Assembly: GCA_016875665.1 (NCBI GenBank)
Contig: VGPA01000091.1
Location: 1-5,935, forward strand
DNA from: Chloroflexota bacterium
GTDB taxonomy: Bacteria; Chloroflexota; Limnocylindria; P2-11E
Length of the DNA stretch: 5,935 bases
Direction of reading: 5' to 3'
Below the pieces are notes generated by a model. That model was given only the letters and a program-made list of their open reading frames with translations. It had not been told where the DNA came from and did not search any database. The position numbers and the translations under genes are program-made. Shown piece by piece: positions 1 to 4,978 of the stretch; within the stretch, counting starts at the first letter, position 1; every line of letters starts with the position of its first letter.

Positions 1-55
1 GCACGCCGCCTGCGCGCGCGCGGGCACGGAGTGGTGCGTGAACGGCGACAGCCAC
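1..55 (-). CDS. Possible start of the next dcw-cluster gene (partial, cut by window edge)
   Basis: Two bases after the rsmH stop, a GTG at 55-53 opens a minus-strand frame that stays open to the window edge (18 codons, reading MAVAVHAPLRARARAGGV). In most dcw clusters the gene after rsmH is ftsL or a short basic/membrane protein. A short Arg-rich N-terminus would suit a cytoplasmic tail ahead of a membrane segment, but nothing diagnostic is visible. There is no ATG on this strand in the first 57 bases, so GTG is the only close start. The ribosome binding site is poor. The evidence is position only, so no name is given. Confidence 0.3.
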   Translation of the reverse strand, partial: MAVAVHAPLRARARAGGV

Positions 56-57
56 CG

Positions 58-984
58 CTATCGGCCGAGCTTCTCGGCGATGCGGAGGACTGCGCTGCGG
101 GCGCGCGGGTTGCGGCTGGTCTCGGCGTCGGTCGGACGAACCGGTCGGCGCGCGACCACCCGCAAACCCGCGCGATGCCCGCAAACGCAGGTGGGGAGGT
201 GGGGAGGACAGAGGCAATCGCGCGATTCCCGGGCGAAGTACTGCTTCACGATCCGGTCCTCGAGCGAGTGGAACGAGATCACGGCAAGGCGCCCCCGCGG
301 CGCGAGCAGCGAGGCCATCGCCCCCAGGCCGCGGCGGAGGTTGTCGAGCTCGTCGTTCACCGCGATGCGCAGCGCCTGGAACACGCGCGTCGCGGGGTCG
401 ACGCCGGTGAGGCGGCGCGTCTTCACGCCGGCGACGAAGCGGCCGAGCTCGTCCGCGAAGCGGAACGGCTCCTTCGCGCGGCGGCGCACCATGGCGGCCG
501 CGACGCGGCGCGCCTCCGGCTCCTCGCCGTACTCGGCCAAGATGCGACGGAGCTCCGCTTCCGATGCGCCGTTCACGAGCTCACCCGCTCTGACCGCGGC
601 GTCGGGGCCGGCGCGCATGTCGAGATCGCCGTGCGCGCGGAAGCTGAAGCCCCGCTCGTCGTCGGCGAGCTGCATGGACGAGAGCCCCAGGTCGAGAAGC
701 GCACCGTCGACGCGCTCGAAGCCGTGCGCCGGAGCGACGGCGCCGCAAAGCGCGAAGTTGGCGTTGAGGAGGACCGCCCGGTCGCCGAACCGCGCCAGCT
801 CGCGCTGGGCGTGGGCGAGAGCCACTGGGTCGCGGTCCAGCCCGAGGAGCCTGCCGCCGGGCGCGGAGCGCTCCAGGACCGCCGCGGCATGCCCGCCGGC
901 GCCGACCGTGCCGTCGAGGTAGCGGCCGTCCGCACGAGGAGCGAGTCCGGCGAGTACCTCGGCCAGGAGAACCGGTTCGTGGAT
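58..984 (-). CDS. rsmH: 16S rRNA (cytosine(1402)-N4)-methyltransferase RsmH; start unresolved
   Basis: RsmH (MraW) transfers a methyl group from SAM to N4 of C1402 in the 16S rRNA decoding centre. Numbering from the Ile codon at 984, the family motifs are: HEPVLL at 2-7, the SAM loop GTVGAGGH at 25-32, GLDRDP at 48-53, DGALLDLGLSS at about 93-103, FQALRIAVNDEL at 202-213, SFHSLEDR at 237-244, a Cys-rich CPPHLPTCVCG stretch at 259-269, and the Arg-rich tail TSRNPRARSAVLR. The roughly 308 residues match the usual 300-320. The gene directly follows mraZ, the classical dcw order. The start is a problem. The frame has no ATG, GTG or TTG between a GTG at 1119 (deep inside mraZ) and the HEPVLL motif, and the only nearby ATG (995-993) is out of frame. 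Either a base is missing, an AUC codon is used, or translation starts at 1119 or 1191 with an unusual extension. The interval covers only the conserved part. Confidence 0.95.
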   Translation of the reverse strand: MHEPVLLAEVLAGLAPRADGRYLDGTVGAGGHAAAVLERSAPGGRLLGLDRDPVALAHAQRELARFGDRAVLLNANFALCGAVAPAHGFERVDGALLDLGLSSMQLADDERGFSFRAHGDLDMRAGPDAAVRAGELVNGASEAELRRILAEYGEEPEARRVAAAMVRRRAKEPFRFADELGRFVAGVKTRRLTGVDPATRVFQALRIAVNDELDNLRRGLGAMASLLAPRGRLAVISFHSLEDRIVKQYFARESRDCLCPPHLPTCVCGHRAGLRVVARRPVRPTDAETSRNPRARSAVLRIAEKLGR

Positions 985-997
985 GCGTCCTGCATCG

Positions 998-1429
998 CTA
1001 GATCCCGAGCCCGGCCATCTTGTCGCCGATGGACCGCTCGACGTCGGCGAGCCGCTCGCTCCAGCGCTTGGGCTCCCAGATCTCGAGGTGCCGCGAGGCG
1101 CCGATGACGAGGGCGTCACTCTGGAGGTGGGCGTACTGGCGGAGATGCGCGGGGACGACGACGCGCCCCTGGGCGTCCGGGTCCGCTTCATGCGCGCCCG
1201 CGACGAGGAAGTGCACGAACTGGCTGACGGTGGGGTCGGTCCGCGGCCGGTTGCGGATCTCGGCGTTGATCGATTCCCACTCGGCCTGGGGAAAGACGGC
1301 GAGGCACTCCCCTATCCAACGGCTCACGACCGCTCCTTCCTTGAAGCGGACGCGGAACTTGGAAGGGATGGCGAGACGCCCCTTGTCATCGAGCGTGTGA
1401 GCGAACTCGCCGGCGAAAAAGCTCTCCAC
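998..1429 (-). CDS. mraZ: Transcriptional regulator MraZ
   Basis: MraZ is a DNA-binding protein of the SpoVT/AbrB fold that forms ring-shaped oligomers and represses its own dcw promoter. The 143 residues match the usual 140-150. Two AbrB-like repeats are visible. The first begins GEFAHTLDDKGRLAIPSKFR (residues 7-26) and the second contains DAQGRVVVPAHLRQYA (about 85-100); both carry the D-x-GR-[VL]-x-[IV]P core. The start is GTG at 1429, giving MESFFAGEF, which lines up with the family N-terminus. An AAGGGG ribosome binding site lies at 1438-1433, only three bases away, so spacing is tight. The protein ends in GLGI with TAG at 1000-998, immediately before rsmH, so the two should be cotranscribed. 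Regulation is likely through the GTG-box array at 1447-1502. Confidence 0.96.
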   Translation of the reverse strand: MESFFAGEFAHTLDDKGRLAIPSKFRVRFKEGAVVSRWIGECLAVFPQAEWESINAEIRNRPRTDPTVSQFVHFLVAGAHEADPDAQGRVVVPAHLRQYAHLQSDALVIGASRHLEIWEPKRWSERLADVERSIGDKMAGLGI

Positions 1430-1446
1430 TGACCCCTTCTGTGGGC

Positions 1447-1502
1447 CTCACTAGTTCCCCACTGAACCCCACTAGTCACCACGCAAGCGCACTTTGCCCC
1501 AC
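1447..1502 (-). promoter_or_regulatory. MraZ operator array: five GTG boxes at exact 10-bp steps plus a sixth
   Basis: Reading the minus strand toward mraZ, boxes start at 1502 (GTGGG), 1492 (GTGCG), 1482 (GTGGT), 1472 (GTGGG) and 1462 (GTGGG), each exactly 10 bp apart. A sixth (GTGAG) starts at 1451, after an 11-bp step. MraZ proteins are known to bind direct GTGGG-type repeats with about a 10-bp period in their own promoter, one box per subunit on one face of the helix. The array lies between the likely core promoter and the mraZ start, as expected for autorepression. Three boxes have the full GTGGGG core. The others are degenerate, so perhaps three to five are really bound. Two ACTAGT palindromes (1450-1455 and 1471-1476) fall inside the array and may be incidental. 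Confidence 0.8.
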
Positions 1503-1520
1503 TCGGGGGTGCTCTGTCAA
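1491..1520 (-). promoter_or_regulatory. Candidate mraZ promoter
   Basis: A perfect TTGACA -35 hexamer lies at 1520-1515 on the minus strand. The best -10 after an 18-bp spacer is CAAAGT (1496-1491), which matches only A2, A4 and T6 of TATAAT. A 17-bp spacer gives GCAAAG, which is weaker. Transcription would begin within the GTG-box array about 50 bp ahead of the mraZ start, so bound MraZ would overlap the -10 and the start point. The -35 is convincing and the -10 is not. Confidence 0.45.
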
Positions 1521-1558
1521 TGGGTATGGATGGGGAACTTAGGGATTCCGGATTGGAT

Positions 1559-1572
1559 CGAACGTGTGTTCG
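1559..1572. promoter_or_regulatory. LexA (SOS-box)-like palindrome
   Basis: The 14-mer CGAACGTGTGTTCG fits the Gram-positive/actinobacterial LexA operator consensus CGAAC-RNRY-GTTCG at every position. The flanking bases extend the dyad to TCGAAC-GTGT-GTTCGA. It lies about 130 bp upstream of the mraZ start and about 39 bp upstream of the candidate -35, with no other host gene start nearby. That leaves its target unclear: either a second promoter for the mraZ operon or a relic of something displaced when the IS arrived. Whether this organism's LexA uses this motif cannot be told from the window. Confidence 0.5.
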
Positions 1573-1613
1573 AACTGAACGGCCGGGCTGGCATCGCGTC
1601 AGCGATGGCAGCC

Positions 1614-1707
1614 GTCGTCGGGGGTGGGGTCTCGGCTCGCACGCTCAAACAGGCGGCTCGGCGGAGCCGCCCGTCTTCAGTGCTCGCTCGACCGCACCCC
1701 CGACGAC
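1614..1707 (+). repeat. 94-bp palindromic repeat, left copy
   Basis: This is a structured intergenic repeat. Its ends are GTCGTCGGGGGT (1614-1625) and the exact reverse complement ACCCCCGACGAC (1696-1707). The outer arms pair at 17 of 18 positions. Inside is a hairpin, GGCGGCTC (1652-1659), loop GGCG, GAGCCGCC (1664-1671). The plus strand of this copy aligns with the minus strand of the copy at 3381-3474 over the whole 94 bp, at about 85 percent identity with one gap on each side. The two copies therefore face each other in inverted orientation around the IS. It codes for nothing I recognise. It could be a REP/MITE-like palindrome or a structured terminator family. Confidence 0.8.
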
Positions 1708-1816
1708 ACAAACCAGATGCGTGATGGAGAGGGACGTCGGTTCGCGCATCACGCCCGCGATCACACGGCCTCGTACCCCACTCCCCAACAGAGCCCCTTC
1801 GGTGGCGGCGGGCCGG
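1708..1816. other. Intergenic stretch between left repeat and IS
   Basis: No gene, RNA or promoter is convincing here. The only structure seen is an 8-bp inverted repeat, GCGTGATG (1719-1726) and CATCACGC (1747-1754), around a 20-base loop. The whole mraZ-to-IS gap (1430-1816) carries regulatory and repeat elements but no protein gene. Confidence 0.5.
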
Positions 1817-1888
1817 GTCCGCGGGCGTGGTGTACGAGCTGAAGGCGTGAGCCGGCGCATATAGAGAACCACCGTGTCATCCTCGGCG
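1817..1888 (+). repeat. Left terminal inverted repeat, split by 25 bp
   Basis: The outer block 1817-1836 (GTCCGCGGGCGTGGTGTACG) and inner block 1862-1888 both have counterparts at the right end. The right end joins them directly, while here 25 bp (1837-1861) intervene. The inner block also serves as the 5' arm of the leader hairpin. Confidence 0.6.
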
Positions 1889-1924
1889 ATCTCTGAACTT
1901 CAGCCGAGGAGGACGACACGGTGG
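1869..1924 (+). promoter_or_regulatory. Transposase leader hairpin hiding the ribosome binding site and start
   Basis: The outer stem CCACCGTGTC (1869-1878) pairs perfectly with GACACGGTGG (1915-1924). The inner stem TCCTCGGC (1880-1887) pairs with GCCGAGGA (1903-1910), with a small asymmetric bulge between the stems and a 15-base loop (1888-1902). The Shine-Dalgarno GAGGAGG (1906-1912) and the GTG start (1921-1923) both lie in the 3' arm. A transcript that enters from outside would fold and block translation, a protection known from other insertion sequences. Confidence 0.7.
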
Positions 1925-3150
1925 CCAAACCCACGATGGACCCGCTCGCGTTCCTGCGCAAGGTGGTCGAAGACGGCGATCCCGACCTGCTGCGCGGGAT
2001 GGTGCGCACCTTCGCCGAGACGCTCATGAGCGCCGAGGCCTCGGCGCTCGCCGGGGCCGCGTACGGCGAGCGCAGCCCGGAGCGGAGCACCCAGCGCAAC
2101 GGGTATCGCGCGCGACGTTGGGACACCCGCAGCGGGTCGATCGACCTGGGCATCCCGAAGCTGCGCGCGGGCTCGTACTTCCCCGACTGGCTGCTCGAAC
2201 CGCGACGGCGGGCCGAGCGCGCGCTCACCGCGGTCGTGGCCCAGGCGTACGTCGAGGGCATCTCGACGCGCCGCGTCGACGACCTGGTGCGGGCACTGGG
2301 CATCGAGGGGCTCTCCAAGAGCACGGTCTCGGAGATGGCCGCATCGCTGGACGAGGGTGTGCGGGCCTTCCGCGAGCGGCCCCTCGACCAGGGGCCGTAC
2401 CGGCACCTGTGGCTTGGCGCGCTGGCCATCCGCGTCCGCGAGGCCGGGCGGATCGTCTCGGTCTGGGCGGTCGTCGCGACCGCCGTGAATCGGGACGGCC
2501 AGCGCGAGATCCTGGGCCTGGATGTGTTCACCAGCGAGGACGGCACGGCCTGGTCAAGCTTCCTGCGCGGCCTGGTCGCGCGCGGCCTGGCCGGCGTCGA
2601 GCTCGTCACCAGCGACGCGCACGAGGGGCTCAAGGCCGCGATCGCCGCGGTGCTGCCGGGGACGAGCTGGCAGCGCTGCCGCACGCACTTCATGCGCAAC
2701 CTGCTCAGCCGGGTGCCGCGCTCGGCGCAGGCGCTGGTCGCCTCCTTCGTGCGCACGATCTTCACCCAGCCCGATGCACCGACGACGCGTCGCCAGCACG
2801 CCGCGGTGGTCGAGGAGCTGCGCTCGCGTTTCCCCAAAGCGGCCGAGCTGCTCGAGGGGGCGCGCGAGGACCTGCTGGCCTTCACCGCCTTCAGCCCGAT
2901 CCACTGGCGCCAGATCTGGTCGAACAATCCCCAGGAGCGGCTCAACCGCGAGATCCGCCGGCGGACCGACGTCGTCGGCATCTTCCCCGACCGCGAGGCC
3001 CTCGTGCGTCTGGTCGGCGCGGTGCTCGCCGAGCAGCACGACGAGTGGGCCGTGGCCCGCAGGTACATGAGCCTTGAGTACCTCGCGAAGGCGCTGTCAG
3101 GCGAGGCGGACGACGCGGCGATGACGTCGCCGCTGGCTCTGGCGAGTTAG
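1921..3150 (+). CDS. IS256-family (Mutator-type) transposase with first catalytic Asp replaced by Gly
   Basis: This 409-residue protein has the Mutator transposase architecture: an N-terminal region with RNGYRARRWDTRSGSIDLGIPKLRAGSYFP, then the DDE catalytic domain. The family signature D-x3-G-L-x6-V-L-P-G-T-x2-QRC-x2-H is complete from Asp232 (DAHEGLK ... QRCRTH). The catalytic Glu is Glu339 in NNPQERLNREIRRRTDVVGIFP. IS256 itself uses D167, D233 and E341 (from memory), so spacing is preserved. The first Asp should sit at residue 166 in the [LV]DALYxKVRE motif, but the sequence reads WLGALAIRVRE, with codon GGC at 2416-2418, one transition from GAC. The enzyme is therefore probably inactive although its frame is intact. 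The GTG start at 1921 follows GAGGAGG at 1906-1912. An ATG at 1936 is a possible alternative. It lies opposite to all host genes. Confidence 0.95.
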   Translation: MAKPTMDPLAFLRKVVEDGDPDLLRGMVRTFAETLMSAEASALAGAAYGERSPERSTQRNGYRARRWDTRSGSIDLGIPKLRAGSYFPDWLLEPRRRAERALTAVVAQAYVEGISTRRVDDLVRALGIEGLSKSTVSEMAASLDEGVRAFRERPLDQGPYRHLWLGALAIRVREAGRIVSVWAVVATAVNRDGQREILGLDVFTSEDGTAWSSFLRGLVARGLAGVELVTSDAHEGLKAAIAAVLPGTSWQRCRTHFMRNLLSRVPRSAQALVASFVRTIFTQPDAPTTRRQHAAVVEELRSRFPKAAELLEGAREDLLAFTAFSPIHWRQIWSNNPQERLNREIRRRTDVVGIFPDREALVRLVGAVLAEQHDEWAVARRYMSLEYLAKALSGEADDAAMTSPLALAS

Positions 3151-3157
3151 AGTGCGC

Positions 3158-3204
3158 GCGCTGAGGACGACGCGATGGTCTCTACGTACACCACGTCCGT
3201 GGAC
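3158..3204 (-). repeat. Right terminal inverted repeat
   Basis: Read on the minus strand this gives GTCCACGGACGTGGTGTACG followed directly by TAGAGACCATCGCGTCGTCC, matching the outer and inner blocks of the left end. On the plus strand it carries GAGGACGACGCGATGG, resembling the Shine-Dalgarno and start region of the transposase. It therefore contains an ATG (3175) pointing outward, though the 62-codon frame that follows looks like chance. Confidence 0.65.
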
Positions 3205-3380
3205 TTCAACTGGCGGCGATTGAGTGGGCGCGCGCTGCGCGTGAATGGTGCGCGCGATCACGAGTGGGGACGCGACTTTGAGGCCGGCGGGTCACCGCAC
3301 GCGGGAAATCAGATGGCTCGGGCGTGGAGTAGGCACGGCAGCGGTGCGCTTCGCGCGTCGTAACAGCGCTCATGGTCTGA
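3205..3380. other. Intergenic stretch between IS and right repeat
   Basis: No supported gene or RNA was seen. Open frames across it have no recognisable protein character. The full gap from the transposase stop to the fabH stop (3151-3508) holds only the IS right end, this stretch and the 94-bp repeat. Confidence 0.5.
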
Positions 3381-3474
3381 GTCGTCGGGGGAGTGGTCGA
3401 GCGAGCATTGAAAACGGGCGGCTCCTTGAGCCGCCCGTTTGAGCCCTGCGAGCCAAGACCACTCCCCCGACGAC
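3381..3474 (-). repeat. 94-bp palindromic repeat, right copy
   Basis: The outer arms GTCGTCGGGGGAGTGGTC (3381-3398) and GACCACTCCCCCGACGAC (3457-3474) are an 18-bp perfect inverted repeat. The inner hairpin, AAACGGGCGGCTC (3412-3424) with GAGCCGCCCGTTT (3428-3440), is a 13-bp perfect stem around a 3-base loop. Its minus strand aligns end to end with the plus strand of the copy at 1614-1707. It lies 35 bp downstream of the fabH stop. It may belong to a genome-wide intergenic repeat family. Confidence 0.85.
3405..3440 (-). terminator. Likely intrinsic terminator of the fabH operon, inside the right repeat
   Basis: On the minus strand the inner hairpin (stem CGGGCGGCTC / GAGCCGCCCG) is followed directly by TTTTCAAT. 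That is a GC-rich stem plus a short U tract about 70 bases past the fabH stop. The palindrome is nearly symmetric, so some plus-strand termination is possible too. The U tract is short, hence moderate confidence. Confidence 0.6.
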
Positions 3475-3508
3475 GGCCTTCGTCACAAAGCCGTGCCCAG
3501 GCGAGCGG

Positions 3509-4585
3509 TTAGGCGGGCCGCACCCGATCCACCAGGTCCTCGATCGCCCGCGACGCGATGTCGAGGGGCGACTTCTGGCGCGGGCCTTCGTGCTCCCCGA
3601 ACCATTCGAGCACGGAGGCGCCCCAGGTGAAGCCGGCGCCGAAGGCGGCGACGAGCACTTTGTCGCCGCGCTTGAGGCGGCCGGCCTCGACCGCCTCGCA
3701 GAGCGCGATCGGAACACTCGCGGCGGAGGTGTTGCCGTAGCGCTGCACGTTGACGAACACCCGCTCCATGGGGAAGCGCATGCGCTTGGCAACGCCTTCG
3801 ATGATGCGGAGGTTGGCCTGGTGCGGAACGAAGAGGGTGATGTCGTCGGCGGTGAGGTTCGCCTTGGCGATCGCCTCCTCCGCCGCTTCCGCCATCGCCT
3901 TCACCGCCGAGCGGTACACCTCGTTGCCGTTCATCCGGATGTAGTGCATCCGGGCTTCGAGCTTCTCCGCGCCCGTCGGGTTCTTCGTGCCGCCGCCGGG
4001 GACCCACAGCAGGTCGCACTTCGTCCCGTCGCCGTGCAGGACGGTGGACTGCACCCCCACCGACGCGCTCGACGCCTCCAGCACCACCGCCCCGGCCCCG
4101 TCGCCGAAGAGGACGCAGGTGCCCCGATCCTTCCAGTCGACGATCCGGCTCAGCGTCTCCGCGCCGATCACGAGCGCGTTGCGGACGGCGCCGCCGAGGA
4201 TCATCCCGCTGGCGACGGCGAGGCTCGATACGAATGACGTGCACGCGGCCCCGACGTCGAAGGCGCCCGCGCGCGTGGCGCCGAGCGCGGCCTGCACCAG
4301 GCTCGCCACCGGCGGGAAGACGAAGTCGGGCGACGCGGTCCCCACGATCACGAGCTCGACGTCCGACGGCTTCAGCTTCGCCTTGGCGAGCGCGCGCTCC
4401 GCGGCCTTCGTCGCCATGGTCGAAGTGGACTCGTCGGGGGCGGCGATGCGCCGTTCCTTGATCCCGGTGCGCTCGGTGATCCACTGGTCCGACGTCTCGA
4501 CGATCTTCTCGAGGTCGGCGTTGGTCATGACGCGCGACGGCGCGTAGAAGCCCCAGCCCGTGATGACCGCGTTCGCGCGGGCCAC
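3509..4585 (-). CDS. fabH: 3-oxoacyl-ACP synthase III (KAS III)
   Basis: FabH condenses an acyl-CoA primer with malonyl-ACP to start type II fatty-acid synthesis in the cytoplasm. The thiolase-fold triad is intact: Cys115 in GAACTSF, His255 in VPHQAN and Asn285 in YGNTSAAS. Other FabH hallmarks are the N-terminal GWGFYAPSRVMTN, SDQWITERTGIKERR (32-46), FGDGAGAVVLE (160-170) and GAGFTWGASVLEW (316-328). The length of 358 exceeds the usual 310-335 because about 30 residues follow that terminal motif (EHEGPRQKSPLDIASRAIEDL...). The GTG start at 4585 overlaps the TAG stop of the zinc-ribbon gene by one base (TAGTG), which implies translational coupling. The usual neighbours plsX, fabD and fabG are not seen here. 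FabH acting on other primers, or a FabH-like ketosynthase from another pathway, cannot be excluded. Confidence 0.95.
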   Translation of the reverse strand: MARANAVITGWGFYAPSRVMTNADLEKIVETSDQWITERTGIKERRIAAPDESTSTMATKAAERALAKAKLKPSDVELVIVGTASPDFVFPPVASLVQAALGATRAGAFDVGAACTSFVSSLAVASGMILGGAVRNALVIGAETLSRIVDWKDRGTCVLFGDGAGAVVLEASSASVGVQSTVLHGDGTKCDLLWVPGGGTKNPTGAEKLEARMHYIRMNGNEVYRSAVKAMAEAAEEAIAKANLTADDITLFVPHQANLRIIEGVAKRMRFPMERVFVNVQRYGNTSAASVPIALCEAVEAGRLKRGDKVLVAAFGAGFTWGASVLEWFGEHEGPRQKSPLDIASRAIEDLVDRVRPA

Positions 4586-4956
4586 TATCGGGTCTTGTCC
4601 GGTTCAGGCTCGAGCGCGCGCTCCCCGCGGCGGAACAAGGTCCGCACATCGCCCTCGAACCCCTTCAGGAGCTCGTGCGCGTCCAGGACCTCGTCGGGCG
4701 TGACGGGCGGACGCCGGCGGCGCGTGGTGCGGGCCGGCGCGGCGGACCCGTCCTCCACCGGGCTCACCGCCGCATGCGCCTCATCGACGACCACGAGGAG
4801 CTTGAACGCGGCCTGGCATTTCGCGCACGTCACGCGCACGATCCACGCCGTTTCGAGACGCCCGAGCACGCGGATCTCCGAGCGCGCGTGGTTCTGGCCG
4901 CAGACGTTGCAGTCGTAGCCCCTCGCCTGTTCGCGGAGGAAGCGCAGGATGTTCAC
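4585..4956 (-). CDS. Small zinc-ribbon protein of unknown function
   Basis: This 123-residue protein has two paired cysteine knuckles, C16-x2-C19 (CNVCGQNH) and C44-x2-C47 (CAKC), about 25 residues apart. That is the pattern of a zinc ribbon. His23 lies next to the first knuckle. Residues 48-55 (QAAFKLLV) form a short hydrophobic strand, then comes a variable Arg/Pro/Ala linker (about 65-85). The C-terminal segment VTPDEVLDAHELLKGFEGDVRTLFR looks like a conserved helical motif. There is no signal peptide or membrane segment. The GTG start at 4956 lacks a strong Shine-Dalgarno. It sits 22 bp after the upstream gene and overlaps fabH by one base, so it is coexpressed with fatty-acid initiation. 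Similar proteins seem familiar to me as hypothetical proteins in Chloroflexota genomes, from memory only. Confidence 0.8.
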   Translation of the reverse strand: MNILRFLREQARGYDCNVCGQNHARSEIRVLGRLETAWIVRVTCAKCQAAFKLLVVVDEAHAAVSPVEDGSAAPARTTRRRRPPVTPDEVLDAHELLKGFEGDVRTLFRRGERALEPEPDKTR

Positions 4957-4978
4957 CCGGGTCGAGGATACGCGCCCG

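Larger units (their letters stand above)
1817..3204 (+). mobile_element. IS256-family insertion sequence (about 1.39 kb)
   Basis: One full-length Mutator-type transposase is bracketed by imperfect inverted repeats. The inner repeat block at 1862-1888 (TAGAGAACCACCG...CTCGGCG) matches the reverse complement of roughly 3158-3184 with about five differences and one gap. An outer 20-base block at 1817-1836 matches the reverse complement of 3185-3204 at 18 of 20 positions. On the right the two blocks abut; on the left they are separated by 25 bp (1837-1861). The element's size fits the family. The exact tips are uncertain because the outer blocks contain a near-palindrome, GTCCGYGGAC. No clean 8-9 bp target duplication is seen, although GTCCGCGG (1817-1824) and GTCCGTGG (3195-3202) are near direct repeats. 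It inserted between the fabH unit and the mraZ operon. Confidence 0.8.

Noticed and set aside
31..1107. Long plus-strand open frames across rsmH and mraZ
   Set aside because: They are antisense shadows of clearly identified genes, caused by high GC and few stops; their translations show no protein family character.
1450..1476. Two ACTAGT palindromes as a separate operator
   Set aside because: They fall within the 10-bp GTG-box array and are partly produced by it; there is no independent support.
1592..1607. Small hairpin CATCGC-GTCA-GCGATG next to the left repeat
   Set aside because: A 6-bp stem without a U tract or link to a gene is expected by chance in GC-rich intergenic DNA.
1614..1707. 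CRISPR-like or attachment-site interpretation of the palindromic repeats
   Set aside because: Only two copies, in inverted orientation and 1.7 kb apart, with no spacers, cas genes or integrase.
1494..1724. Small plus-strand frame over the intergenic region upstream of the IS
   Set aside because: It crosses the mraZ promoter, the SOS-like box and the palindromic repeat, and lacks a convincing ribosome binding site.
2118..3077. Alternative long frames on both strands within the transposase
   Set aside because: Low-complexity Arg/Ala/Gly-rich translations; the Mutator motifs are all in the 1921 frame.
3175..3363. 62-codon frame starting in the IS right end, with a Shine-Dalgarno-like sequence
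   Set aside because: The start signal is explained by similarity between the right terminal repeat and the transposase leader, and the product has no recognisable features.
3370..4649. Second long minus-strand frames overlapping fabH (3370-3792 and 3483-4649)
   Set aside because: Arg-rich out-of-frame shadows of fabH, which has its full catalytic triad in the 3509-4585 frame.
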